The position numbers and the translations under genes were made by a program. Of a DNA stretch of 10,117 nt, positions 1 through 6,854 are shown piece after piece. The notes below the pieces were generated by a model, which searched no databases, had not been told where the DNA came from, and saw only the letters and a list, made by a program, of their open reading frames with translations. Positions within the stretch are counted from its first letter, which is position 1, and each line of letters begins with the position of its first letter. Source of the stretch: Chloroflexota bacterium. Its GTDB lineage: Bacteria; Chloroflexota; Chloroflexia; JAMDCE01. The stretch is taken from NCBI GenBank assembly GCA_023489135.1, contig JAMDCE010000429.1:1-10117 (forward strand), given 5' to 3'.

Positions 1-38
1 TGTTGAGTTCAGATTGTTTTGGCCGGTCAAACTGATAG

Positions 39-290
39 CTACTGATCGTGGGCGGCGGGTGTTGCCGAACCGACGTTAAGTGGTCTGAACCATTTCTTGA
101 CCAGCGGAGTGATCAAAGGCAGTGTCACGATCATAGCCAACACAAAGACCCAACCCGCTCCACCGAACCTTGCTACAACGGCCTTGTCCAGCAGGCTAGC
201 CGCTGTAAAGAACGCTGACGCCAGCGCCAGAGAAATACCGACGCAAATGAGGGTGCTAACTGTGCCAGCGCTACTGTCTTTCTGAGCCAT
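39..290 (-). CDS. Small two-helix membrane protein downstream of copA
   Basis: This is an 83-residue protein of a kind I do not recognise. Two hydrophobic segments, about residues 10-33 and 45-64, suggest two membrane helices, with a short charged link (around LDK) between them and a KKWFRP stretch after the second, followed by a small polar tail. The ATG at 288-290 was chosen because TAGGAG (301-306 on the opposite strand) lies 10 nt upstream. The gene starts 18 bp after the copA stop codon on the same strand with no terminator between, so it is almost certainly co-transcribed with copA. It has no cysteine, histidine or methionine cluster that would mark it as a metal chaperone; its only cysteine is near residue 16, inside the first helix. 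A role as a partner of the ATPase is only a guess from position. The reality of the gene is well supported; the function is unknown. Confidence 0.75.
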   Translation of the reverse strand: MAQKDSSAGTVSTLICVGISLALASAFFTAASLLDKAVVARFGGAGWVFVLAMIVTLPLITPLVKKWFRPLNVGSATPAAHDQ

Positions 291-308
291 CGCTTATCAT
301 CTCCTACC

Positions 309-2903
309 CTAACTTAGGGAGTGTTCCCTTCCTACCTCAGTCCGCGAACTTAGCGCGACCCCTCCTTCTCGGAGGCCGCGCCCTGCGCCTCTCTTTAAGG
401 AAGGCTGGTATCTCTTCAGTAGCAATGTGTTCAGCGTTACCGAAACCGAACTGGTCGCCATGAAGAAGGCCGCTAGTTCTGGACTCACCACTAAGCCGAA
501 GAACGGGTACAAAAGCCCTGCGGCAATCGGAATCCCAGCGGTGTTATAAAAGAACGCCCAGAAGAGGTTTTGCTTCACCTTGCGCATCGTGGCCTTAGCC
601 AGCTCGATGCCTGACACCACATCTCTCAGATCATCCTTGATGAGGATGATGTTACCCGTCTCCTTGGCCACATCCGTCCCGCTACCGATGGCGACGCCCA
701 CATCAGCCTGCGCCAGAGCCGGAGCATCGTTGATGCCGTCGCCAACCATGGCTACCCTTTTTCCTTGAGCTTGAAGCTTTTTCACTTCATTGGCCTTGTC
801 CTGCGGTAACACCTCTGCCAAGACCCGGTCGATCCCCACCTCTCGGGCAATGGCCTGCGCCGTCCGCCGGTTGTCGCCCGTAATCATCACCACCTCGAGA
901 CCGAGCCGGTGCAATCGGCTCACCGCCTCCACCGAATGCGCCTTCAGGGTATCGGCCACGGCGATTATCCCCGCCGGCACCCCAGCCTCCGCAAGGAACA
1001 TAACCGTCTTGCCATCCGTTTCTAGTTCTTCCGCTCTTTGCAAGAGAGCTTCGATAGGAACGCCGCGATTTCTCATTAGCTTGCGATTTCCCAGCAAGAT
1101 CTCTTTGTCCCGGTGCCGGGCAATGACGCCGTGACCTGGTAGGGCCTCGAATTTATCTGGATCTACCACCTTTATCTCAGCCACCTTGGCTGCGCGCACG
1201 ATGGCTTCACCTAGCGGATGTTCCGAATTCTTTTCGACCACCGCCGCCAACTGCAGAACCTCGCGCTCCGCGAATCTTCCGGTCGCCACTATGTCGGTCA
1301 CCGATGGTTCGCCCCTGGTTAGCGTCCCGGTCTTATCGAAGACAATCGCTTCCAGCTTGCTGGTGCCTTCGATGGCATCTGCACCTTTGAAAAGGATGCC
1401 GTTCTCTGCTCCCTTACCCGTACCTGCCATCATCGCACTTGGAGTCGCCAAGCCCACGGCGCAAGGGCAGGAGATGATCAGAACTGTGATGCTCAGAAGC
1501 AAGGCGAAGCCGAAGACGCCAATTTGGCCTAGCGCGGATGGCGAGAGAATGAAGCTGCTGGCCGGACTGAAGAAACGATCGTAGCCGATAAAGAACCAGA
1601 ACGTGAACACCGTCAGGGCCAGAACGTGCACTCCCAGAATGAAGTGGCCTGCCACCATGTCGGCCAACTTCTGAATCGGCGCCTTGGAGGCCTGGGCATC
1701 TTCGACCAGCTTGACGATTTGGGCTAAGGCCGTATCTTTGCCGACCTTGGTTGCCTCGAACTTGAAGGAGCCCGTCTTGTTAACGGTGCCGCCGATCACC
1801 TCGTCGCCAATCTTCTTCTCCACGGGCATGCTTTCACCCGTGACCATTGATTCGTCCACGGCTGAATAGCCTTCCCTGACGACGCCATCCACGGGCAGGC
1901 TTTCGCCGGGTCTGACGATCACCAGATCGCCGATTTCCACCTCATCGGCCCGGACCTCCGCCTCCTGCCCGTCTCGCAAAACCCGCCCCACCTTCGGCTG
2001 GAGACTCATCAGCTTTCTGATGGCTTCCGACGTCCGGCCTCGGGTTAGAGCTTCCAGGAACCGTCCCAGGATAATGAATGCAGTAAGAAGCGCCGCCGAT
2101 TCAAAGAAGGTCGCTCTTGGTCCACCGAATCCCCCCGTAGGCCAGAGGGTGTTGAGCACGGCAATGAAGTAGGCGGCCCCGATACCAGTGGCGTACAGAA
2201 GATTCATATCGGTCACGCCGTGGCGTAGGCCCCGGAGACTGTTCACGAAGAACTGCCGGCCGGGTCCCAGGACCACAGGTGTCGTGAGAGCGAGAAGGAC
2301 GTACTTGTTGGCAAGGAACTCCGGCACGAACTTCGGTAAGATCCAGTATTCCTGAAAGGTCCCCACCATGATCAGTAACGCCAGCGGCCAGGCCAGAGCC
2401 AGGAAGATTCCCTGACGGCGAAGTTCCTTTTGCCGCAGTTCCCTCTCCCGGTCCAGAGCGGCCTCACCCTCCAGTTTGTCACCAACCTCGTAGCCCAGTT
2501 CCTTGATTACCTTCTTGATCTCCGCAGGCGTGACCAGCCCTGGATAATAACGCACCTTGGCGCTTCCAGCGGCAAAGTTGACGACAACTTGAGAAACTCC
2601 TTCGAGCTGCCCTACCGCTTTCTCGATCTTACTAACGCACGAAGCGCAGCTGATCCCCGTAACCTTGAGCAGAATCTCCTCTTGACCAATCTCGTAGCCC
2701 ACGTCGGCTACCGCTTGACTCAAATCCCTCAGGCTAATCACCGTTGGATCGTAGATGACCGTGGCCCGCTGAGCGGCGAAGTTGACGTTAGCTTCGGCTA
2801 CTCCAGGTTGAGCCTTCAACGTCCGTTCAATCGTTGTTACGCAAGAGGCGCACGACATCCCCCGAACCGTAAAGCTGACCCGTCTCAGTCGTTCCTCGTT
2901 CAT
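309..2903 (-). CDS. copA: Cu+-exporting P1B-type ATPase CopA
   Basis: This ATP-driven pump moves Cu+ (or Ag+) out of the cytoplasm across the inner membrane. The product from ATG 2901-2903 is 864 residues; that start has AAAGGAGA 8 nt upstream, whereas an in-frame codon nine codons earlier has no such site. In numbering from this start, two HMA metal-binding domains carry GMSCASC (15-21) and GISCASC (83-89). The actuator TGES is at 355-358, the copper-binding CPC in transmembrane helix 6 at 479-481, the phosphorylation motif DKTGT at 523-527, the nucleotide-binding HP at 562-563, TGDN at 675-678 and GDGINDAP at 721-728. The Cu+-specific residues are intact: N779 and Y786 (spaced by seven) in helix 7, M815 and S819 (spaced by four) in helix 8. 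Length and domain order are normal for CopA with two HMA domains. The last 30 or so residues form a basic, poorly conserved tail. A two-component system lies upstream and a small membrane protein follows. Confidence 0.96.
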   Translation of the reverse strand: MNEERLRRVSFTVRGMSCASCVTTIERTLKAQPGVAEANVNFAAQRATVIYDPTVISLRDLSQAVADVGYEIGQEEILLKVTGISCASCVSKIEKAVGQLEGVSQVVVNFAAGSAKVRYYPGLVTPAEIKKVIKELGYEVGDKLEGEAALDRERELRQKELRRQGIFLALAWPLALLIMVGTFQEYWILPKFVPEFLANKYVLLALTTPVVLGPGRQFFVNSLRGLRHGVTDMNLLYATGIGAAYFIAVLNTLWPTGGFGGPRATFFESAALLTAFIILGRFLEALTRGRTSEAIRKLMSLQPKVGRVLRDGQEAEVRADEVEIGDLVIVRPGESLPVDGVVREGYSAVDESMVTGESMPVEKKIGDEVIGGTVNKTGSFKFEATKVGKDTALAQIVKLVEDAQASKAPIQKLADMVAGHFILGVHVLALTVFTFWFFIGYDRFFSPASSFILSPSALGQIGVFGFALLLSITVLIISCPCAVGLATPSAMMAGTGKGAENGILFKGADAIEGTSKLEAIVFDKTGTLTRGEPSVTDIVATGRFAEREVLQLAAVVEKNSEHPLGEAIVRAAKVAEIKVVDPDKFEALPGHGVIARHRDKEILLGNRKLMRNRGVPIEALLQRAEELETDGKTVMFLAEAGVPAGIIAVADTLKAHSVEAVSRLHRLGLEVVMITGDNRRTAQAIAREVGIDRVLAEVLPQDKANEVKKLQAQGKRVAMVGDGINDAPALAQADVGVAIGSGTDVAKETGNIILIKDDLRDVVSGIELAKATMRKVKQNLFWAFFYNTAGIPIAAGLLYPFFGLVVSPELAAFFMATSSVSVTLNTLLLKRYQPSLKRGAGRGLREGGVALSSRTEVGREHSLS

Positions 2904-3089
2904 ACACGGTCTCCTTTGTCCAATGACCAAAAAGCTGCCGGGGCCAGAGGATCTGCCAGTGAAATCTGCTTCGACGCTTGGGTCAAGTTCTAGACAGGTG
3001 AAAGTTCTCCTTTCTGTCTTCTTTGTGGGTTATGCTCCTCTAGCCCCAAATGCATCTTAAAGTCGGACCCTTAGTGTGAGATTAGCCGG

Positions 3090-3110
3090 AGCTTAGAATC
3101 AGCTTAGAAT
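3090..3110 (-). promoter_or_regulatory. Direct-repeat operator candidate upstream of copA
   Basis: Two identical 10-base copies of ATTCTAAGCT (minus strand) occur at 3101-3110 and 3090-3099, exactly 11 bp apart. Read as heptads this is TTCTAAG-N4-TTCTAAG, and a degenerate third heptad (GGCTAAT) follows in the same phase. Direct heptads with an 11-bp period, one turn of DNA, are the usual binding pattern of OmpR/PhoB-family regulators, and a gene for one lies about 1.5 kb upstream. The site falls between the kinase terminator and copA, so copA is the natural target. The core promoter is not clear: TAATCT (inside the third heptad) and TAAGAT (3054-3059) are both possible -10 elements without a good -35, as expected for an activator-dependent promoter. 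Confidence 0.5.
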
Positions 3111-3121
3111 TTGGGCCATAC

Positions 3122-3146
3122 AAAAAGGACTTCCTCCTGGAAGCCC
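3122..3146 (-). terminator. Intrinsic terminator after the sensor kinase gene
   Basis: On the minus strand GGGCTTCC and GGAAGTCC form an 8-bp stem (one G-U pair) around the loop AGGA, followed directly by TTTTT. It begins 26 bp after the kinase stop codon and separates the regulator-kinase operon from the copA transcript. Confidence 0.85.
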
Positions 3147-3172
3147 TTCCTCTCGCGCCTGTGCCCTATGAT

Positions 3173-4561
3173 CTATCTGATTATCGGCAGACTAACCGTA
3201 AACCTGCTCCCCTGACCAGGTCTGCTTTCGATGGCGATCTCACCCCCGTGTTCCTCCACTATCCATTTCGCAATCGCCAGCCCCAGGCCAGTCCCACCCT
3301 GGTCCAATCGTCGCGCCTTTTTGCCTCGAAAGAAACGATTGAACACCTGGGAGATATCCTCGGAGTCGATACCAATGCCCGTATCAGCTACCTGCAGAGC
3401 AGCCACGAGGTTCTCTTCGTGGACAGCCAGCTTGACCTGTCCCCCCGCTGGCGTGTACTTCGAGGCGTTATCCACCAGGATCAAGACCAATTGCTTCAAG
3501 CGATCCCTGTCTCCCAGTACGCTCACGTCGTCCAGATGCTCCAGGGACACTTCAACACCAGAGTATTCCGGTTTCAGATCCCGGTGAACCTCCGCCACTA
3601 GTTCGGCTAGATTTATGGTGTCCATTTCCAGGTCGAGCCCAGCGTCTGCCCGAGCCAGAGCCAGAAGATCTGCTACCAGGCGCCCCATTCTATCCGCCTC
3701 CTTAGCCGCATCGTCTAGAGCCTCGATTCTGTCGGCCGAAGGCGCGTCCGGTGCCCGACGGAGGACGTCCAGGTTCGTCCTGATAGATGTGAGCGGCGTG
3801 CGAAGCTCGTGGGATGCATCGGCCACGAAGCGCCGCTGCGCCGAGTAGGCCGCCTCCAAGCTTGCTAGCATCTCATTGAACGTCACGGCGAGCTGACCTA
3901 CCTCATCTTTCCGATGAAGGCCCTGGAGGCGTCGACTGAAGCCTCCCGAAAGGGCGATCGCCCGGGCGGTTCGGGTAATGCCGTCGATAGGGCTTAAGGC
4001 GCTGCCTGCGAGAGCCCAACCGCTGAGCCCTGTTACGAGTATCGCCCCGGCGATCCCGGCGAATAGAAAGATGCTCAGTCGATCAAGGGTGCCATCGACG
4101 GAGTTGAGCGATTGGCTCACCTGAATGAGCCCCACGACCTGTTGCCCAGCCAACAAAGGCGTGCTGTATATTCTCAGGTGCTCTCCCCGCACGGAGGCCG
4201 TCGAGTAGACGGACTCGCTTCTGAGGACCCTGTTAAGCACGGCGCCATCGGCGGCCACCCACTTCCCACCAACGTTGGCTGAGGCGGCTATCAGCTCGCC
4301 GTTCTTGGCAAAAATCTGGACGTAGACGTCGTGCGAGGCGAACTCGTCGATAGGGGGACTTGTCACCTTGCCTCTGGGAGAGGCCGAATCCGAGGTGATC
4401 GTAATCGAGGCTTGTATGTGCTTGGCCGTCTGAGAAACCGCTACATCCACGCTATCGTTTAGGTGGTTGCTCATCGTAAGGTAGAGGACGAGGCCAAAGG
4501 CCACCAGCACCGCGGCCAGCAGACCGCTATACCAAAGGGCGAGGCGAAGACGGATGGACAC
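3173..4561 (-). CDS. Membrane-bound two-component sensor histidine kinase
   Basis: This 462-residue sensor should autophosphorylate on a histidine and pass the phosphate to the regulator encoded just upstream. Transmembrane helix 1 spans about residues 8-29, an extracytoplasmic sensor region 30-162 follows, then helix 2 at 163-187 and a HAMP linker at 188-240. The HisKA domain has the H box SHELRTPLTS with H251, and the ATPase domain has N365 in the N box, DTGIG (393-397) and GGTGLGLAI (422-430). All key residues are present. Translation starts at a GTG; GGGAG, overlapping the end of the regulator gene, gives a suitable binding site. The gap to the regulator is 6 bp, so the two are translationally close. 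The sensor region has few Met or His residues, so nothing in it specifically argues for copper or silver binding; the link to copper rests on the neighbouring copA and on the repeat operator before it. Confidence 0.95.
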   Translation of the reverse strand: MSIRLRLALWYSGLLAAVLVAFGLVLYLTMSNHLNDSVDVAVSQTAKHIQASITITSDSASPRGKVTSPPIDEFASHDVYVQIFAKNGELIAASANVGGKWVAADGAVLNRVLRSESVYSTASVRGEHLRIYSTPLLAGQQVVGLIQVSQSLNSVDGTLDRLSIFLFAGIAGAILVTGLSGWALAGSALSPIDGITRTARAIALSGGFSRRLQGLHRKDEVGQLAVTFNEMLASLEAAYSAQRRFVADASHELRTPLTSIRTNLDVLRRAPDAPSADRIEALDDAAKEADRMGRLVADLLALARADAGLDLEMDTINLAELVAEVHRDLKPEYSGVEVSLEHLDDVSVLGDRDRLKQLVLILVDNASKYTPAGGQVKLAVHEENLVAALQVADTGIGIDSEDISQVFNRFFRGKKARRLDQGGTGLGLAIAKWIVEEHGGEIAIESRPGQGSRFTVSLPIIR

Positions 4562-4567
4562 AGACGC

Positions 4568-5242
4568 TCACTCCCGGAGTACGTAACCAACCCCACGCAC
4601 CGTGTGAATGAGGCGTTTCTCTCCTTCTTCCTCCAGCTTTGCGCGAAGGTAGCGGATGTACACGTCTAACACGTTGGATTCTCCCGCAAAATCGTACCCC
4701 CAGACCTTTTCCAGAAGAATATCTCGGCTCAACACCCGCTCGGGCTGGTGAAGGAACAGGGACAGGAGCTCGTACTCCTTTGCACTCAAAGGAACCACGC
4801 GATCGCCGCGCCGCACCACTCTCCTGCCTTCGTCCAGCGTGAGGTCATCGTAACGCCGGACCAGCCGGTCGTCGGGCTCGTACCGGCGCAAAAGAGCGTG
4901 GACGCGGGCCAATAACTCCTCGAAAGCGAACGGTTTGACCAGGTAGTCGTCGGCCCCTGTCTCCAGACCGGCCACTTTGTCGGCCAACTCATCCTTGGCC
5001 GTCAACATAAGGATTGGGATGGGATCTCCCGCCGCTCGCAACCTGCGGCAGACTTCCAAGCCGTCGATGCCCGGTAGCATTAGATCCAGTACCACGAGAT
5101 CAGGCAGGCCGCGACGAATCAACTGGAGGGCTTCTTCGCCATCGTTAGCCACTTCCACCTCATAGCCCTCATAGGTAAGGCCCCGCTTTAAGGCCTTGGT
5201 GATGTTCACGTCGTCGTCTACGACTACAATGCGCGCCTTCAT
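4568..5242 (-). CDS. OmpR-family DNA-binding response regulator
   Basis: This 224-residue transcription factor receives phosphate from the adjacent kinase. The receiver domain (about 1-118) shows the acidic pocket DDD near residues 9-11, the phosphoacceptor D53 in VVLDLMLPG, T81 and K103. A winged-helix domain (about 130-224) has the typical LSAKEYELL, RVLSRDILLEKVWG, YIRYLRAKL and TVRGVGYVL segments. The start ATG at 5240-5242 was chosen over an in-frame GTG four codons upstream because AGGGGTG lies about 8 nt before it and because the family usually begins this way (MKARIVVVDDD). The gene is first in a two-gene operon with its own sigma70 promoter. Its likely target is the 11-bp-phased TTCTAAG repeat upstream of copA. 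I see no copy of that repeat in its own promoter, so there is no sequence sign of autoregulation. Confidence 0.95.
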   Translation of the reverse strand: MKARIVVVDDDVNITKALKRGLTYEGYEVEVANDGEEALQLIRRGLPDLVVLDLMLPGIDGLEVCRRLRAAGDPIPILMLTAKDELADKVAGLETGADDYLVKPFAFEELLARVHALLRRYEPDDRLVRRYDDLTLDEGRRVVRRGDRVVPLSAKEYELLSLFLHQPERVLSRDILLEKVWGYDFAGESNVLDVYIRYLRAKLEEEGEKRLIHTVRGVGYVLRE

Positions 5243-5315
5243 TCGCGTTTCCACCCCTGGCGTAGTACTGGCTCAGGCTTTTGTCCTCAGATCCCTTCCC
5301 CGAGGAACGGGCTAC

Positions 5316-5344
5316 ATGATACAGTGCTTGCGTTCCCATGACAA
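5316..5344 (-). promoter_or_regulatory. Sigma70 promoter of the regulator-kinase operon
   Basis: On the minus strand TTGTCA (5339-5344), a 17-bp spacer and TATCAT (5316-5321) fit the sigma70 consensus well. The predicted start near 5309 gives a leader of about 65 nt. The transcript would begin with a hairpin (5293-5311): CCC(G)TTCC, loop TCGG, GGAAGGG, with one bulged G. That could stabilise the 5' end. Confidence 0.75.
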
Positions 5345-5383
5345 AGATCTCCACAAAGGTCCAGCCGGCGAGCCATATTTTGT

Positions 5384-5635
5384 TCACTCACGCAACTGCC
5401 TCCCCATCCAGGTGATGCTGCAATACGTCCGCTCACGCGCTAGCCAGATGCGCGCCAGAGCGTTTTTTGCAATTTCAGGTTTGTGCACCAAGGAGATGAT
5501 CTGATCGATTGCAGCTGGTACGGCAACGGCACCCAGGAATTCGGCGATCTTCGCCCCAGGCCGCGGGTGGTGACCGAATTCGCCGCCAGCGCAGTGAGCA
5601 TGACCCGCCAGGCTGGCGGCCAGGCCCAGGCTCAC
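5384..5635 (-). CDS. Small ORF overlapping the preceding membrane ORF
   Basis: This is an unrecognised 83-residue reading frame. Its GTG start (5633-5635) shares bases with the TGA of the preceding ORF (GTGA overlap), a common sign of translational coupling, but also what a one-base frameshift inside a single gene would look like. Third codon positions are G/C-rich over the first 50 codons or so, which favours real coding in this frame. Residues 2-11 are mildly hydrophobic; a histidine- and cysteine-containing stretch (GHAHCAGGEFGHH) and a segment resembling an amphipathic helix follow. No family comes to mind. If joined with the upstream ORF by a frameshift, the product would be about 140 residues with a hydrophobic N-terminal half. 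The end of the ORF lies 40 bp before the regulator promoter. Confidence 0.4.
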   Translation of the reverse strand: MSLGLAASLAGHAHCAGGEFGHHPRPGAKIAEFLGAVAVPAAIDQIISLVHKPEIAKNALARIWLARERTYCSITWMGRQLRE

Positions 5636-5808
5636 CGCCCAGAGCGGATATTCCAGGACTGCGCAACCAGGAGCAGCACTGCCCCGGACAGTGAGACGAT
5701 TGGCCAGACTCTCAGGACGAGAACCAAAGAGCCGAGAAACTTCAGGACTCCGGTCGCCCGGGCCCAGGCCGAGACTGTTTGATCCAGAGATGTCAAGACT
5801 CCCTCCAC
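5632..5808 (-). CDS. Short hydrophobic membrane protein ORF
   Basis: This 58-residue ORF starts at GTG 5806-5808, which has a near-perfect ribosome binding site (AAGGAGG at 5818-5824, 9 nt upstream). That strong site is the main reason to call it. A hydrophobic region from about residue 20 to 51 (VLKFLGSLVLVLR, then PIVSLSGAVLLLVAQSW) could form one long or two short membrane helices. The ORF ends in a GTGA overlap with the next ORF, so it is either the first gene of a coupled pair or the front part of a frameshifted gene. It lies 42 bp downstream of an intrinsic terminator that closes the yezD transcript, and I see no separate promoter between, so expression may depend on readthrough. I do not recognise the family; a loose resemblance to DoxX-like membrane proteins is too weak to use. 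Confidence 0.55.
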   Translation of the reverse strand: MEGVLTSLDQTVSAWARATGVLKFLGSLVLVLRVWPIVSLSGAVLLLVAQSWNIRSGR

Positions 5809-5850
5809 GATGCTATTCCTCCTTAACAGTGTGCTTGGCAAGTCGGCGCC

Positions 5851-5884
5851 AAGAAAAGCCCAGGCTTCATCACGAAGCCCGGGC
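5851..5884 (-). terminator. Intrinsic terminator between yezD and the membrane ORF pair
   Basis: On the minus strand an 11-position stem (GCCCGGGCTTC against GAAGCCTGGGC, one mismatch) closes on the loop GTGAT and is followed by TTTTCTT. It lies 21 bp after the yezD stop codon and 26 bp before the AAGGAGG site of the next ORF, so it may act as a partial terminator inside one transcription unit. Confidence 0.8.
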
Positions 5885-5905
5885 CTCTAGTCGTCTAGTC
5901 GGCCA

Positions 5906-6046
5906 TTATAATTGGGAACAGGGAATCTTCTGGGGCAAGCGAATCCTCTGTAGCTTCTCGAGCTGAACCACCCGGCCGTCCTGCACGATTAAATGGATCG
6001 ACCCGTACTTAGTTCTGCTCAGGGCCTCCAGCACTTCCCGCAACAC
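5906..6046 (-). CDS. yezD: YezD-family (DUF2292) small protein, apparently frameshifted near its start
   Basis: Translation gives 46 residues from GTG 6044-6046, with the signature of the YezD/DUF2292 family: LREVLEALSRTKYGSIHL, then VQDGRVVQLEKLQRIRL. The biochemical role of the family is, to my knowledge, not established. The best translation start signal is elsewhere: AAGGAG (6092-6097) sits 8 nt before an ATG at 6081-6083, but that frame leaves the domain by one base and stops after 24 codons. Removing a single base around 6050-6060 would join the ATG to the domain and give a 58-residue protein of normal length, with TREELVLREVLEAL across the junction. Either one base has been gained (mutation or sequencing error) or the shorter GTG-started form is made from a weak GAGAG site. 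A good promoter and a terminator flank the gene, arguing for a working transcription unit. It is divergent from trmO. Confidence 0.7.
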   Translation of the reverse strand: MLREVLEALSRTKYGSIHLIVQDGRVVQLEKLQRIRLPQKIPCSQL

Positions 6047-6175
6047 CAGTTCGCTCTCTGGTCAGCGCCTTGCCTGGGACCATCACCACGACTCCTTGTA
6101 GTAAAGCCGGCCGAAGATTGGATCTCGATCGCCAACGCGACCGTGGAAAGACAAGTAAGTTGATTAATTTACTGC

Positions 6176-6204
6176 AGTTTAGCACGCGGTCGGCCCATTG
6201 TCAA
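6176..6204 (-). promoter_or_regulatory. Sigma70 promoter for yezD
   Basis: On the minus strand a perfect TTGACA (6199-6204), a 17-bp spacer and TAAACT (6176-6181) form a strong promoter. Transcription would start near 6169, leaving a leader of about 85 nt before the ATG at 6083. The leader contains a small palindrome (GATCGAGATC) but no riboswitch that I recognise. Confidence 0.8.
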
Positions 6205-6216
6205 TACCATGACTGA

Positions 6217-6245
6217 TTGACTTTACCTAATGCCTTTGCTATTGT
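6217..6245 (+). promoter_or_regulatory. Extended -10 promoter for trmO
   Basis: TTGACT (6217-6222), a 17-bp spacer and TATTGT (6240-6245), with TGC directly before the -10 (extended -10 form), would start transcription near 6252, about 36 nt before the trmO start codon. Its -35 lies only 12 bp from the -35 of the divergent yezD promoter. Confidence 0.65.
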
Positions 6246-6287
6246 GGTATGGCCGTTCAGAGTGATCACTATAGAGAGGGGGTGGTT

Positions 6288-6758
6288 ATGCGAAGAGTGC
6301 AACCTGTCGGACCGGATGGACAGATTTCCATGTACTCTGTTGGGGTCATTCGCTCGAAAGTCTCTACCCAGCAGACCGGTGGCTTTGAGGATGCCCGTAC
6401 GGTGATTGAGTTGGATCCGAAATTTGCTGACTACCTGCGGGGCCTCGAAAGTTATTCACATCTGCAGGTAATCTACTGGATGCACGAGCAACTGGAAGCC
6501 AAGGCTATCACCCGACCTCAGGGAAATCCAAGCGTTCCCGAGGTTGGGATGTTCGCTTGTCGCTGACCTCAGCGTCCCAACCCAGTTGGGTTGACTACGG
6601 TGAAACTGCTAAAAGTGAGCGGAGTGGAAATCGAGGTGGAGGGGCTCGATGCAATAGATGGCACGCTGGTGATTGACATAAAACCATATTACCCGCCCTA
6701 TGACATCCCAAAGGGTGAAGTGAAGGCGCCCGACTGGATCTACAGGCTTTGCTATTAG
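6288..6758 (+). CDS. trmO: TrmO/TsaA-family tRNA methyltransferase with an in-frame UGA (candidate selenoprotein)
   Basis: TrmO enzymes use S-adenosylmethionine to N6-methylate threonylcarbamoyl-adenosine 37 of tRNAs that read ACN codons. Read through one in-frame TGA (6564-6566, codon 93), this gene encodes 156 residues, normal for the single-domain form. Start ATG 6288-6290 has AGAGGGGG just upstream. Family features before the TGA are SVGVIRS (17-23), the IELDPKFADYLRGLESYSHLQVIYWMH region (about 40-66, interrupted by no gaps) and GMFACR (87-92). After the TGA they continue in the same frame: PQRPNPVGLTTVKLL (94-108), VEGLDAIDGT, then DIKPYYPPYD and a final PDW. The TGA falls where the motif usually reads R-S-P or similar, from memory of the family. 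Sixty-three open codons after it, with high family likeness, exclude an old pseudogene. Options are selenocysteine insertion (a suitable hairpin follows), a fresh nonsense mutation or a sequence error. Without readthrough the product would be a 92-residue fragment lacking the RPNP motif. Confidence 0.75.
6573..6599 (+). promoter_or_regulatory. Candidate bacterial SECIS hairpin after the trmO UGA
   Basis: A 6-bp stem CAACCC (6578-6583) with GGGTTG (6588-6593) closes on the loop AGTT. Beyond a small internal loop, CGT (6573-6575) pairs with ACG (6597-6599). The apical loop begins 18 nt after the UGA and has G as its second base. That agrees with the general bacterial SECIS model as I know it: apical loop about 16-37 nt after the UGA, with G in its first two positions. 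A caution is that the codons of the conserved P-N-P-V-G motif are partly self-complementary by nature, so some hairpin is expected in any trmO gene. Confidence 0.4.
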
Positions 6759-6786
6759 GAGGTCGGGCGCGAGGCCGGTGACCGGA

Positions 6787-6854
6787 GGAACGGGCTCCTG
6801 GGATTACAGGAATCGCGAGGTTACGGGGTAAGGGATTATTTAGGAGCCCGTTCC
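6787..6854. repeat. 13-bp inverted repeat between convergent genes
   Basis: GGAACGGGCTCCT (6787-6799) is repeated as a perfect reverse complement at 6842-6854, with 42 bp between the arms. It lies between the ends of trmO (plus) and the toroid protein gene (minus), abutting the stop codon of the latter. There is no T-tract after either arm, so a standard intrinsic terminator is not supported. It could act as a bidirectional transcript end or an RNA-stabilising stem, or be a small repeat element. Confidence 0.55.

Noticed and set aside
2430..2993. A 187-codon plus-strand ORF
   Set aside because: It is the antisense shadow of the copA N-terminus, with no family likeness.
3161..3601. A 146-codon plus-strand ORF
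   Set aside because: It is the antisense of the kinase ATPase domain, whose motifs are clear on the minus strand.
5339..5369. Two CTTTGT copies upstream of the regulator promoter as an autoregulatory operator
   Set aside because: They are 12 bp apart rather than 11, are short, and do not resemble the TTCTAAG repeat before copA.
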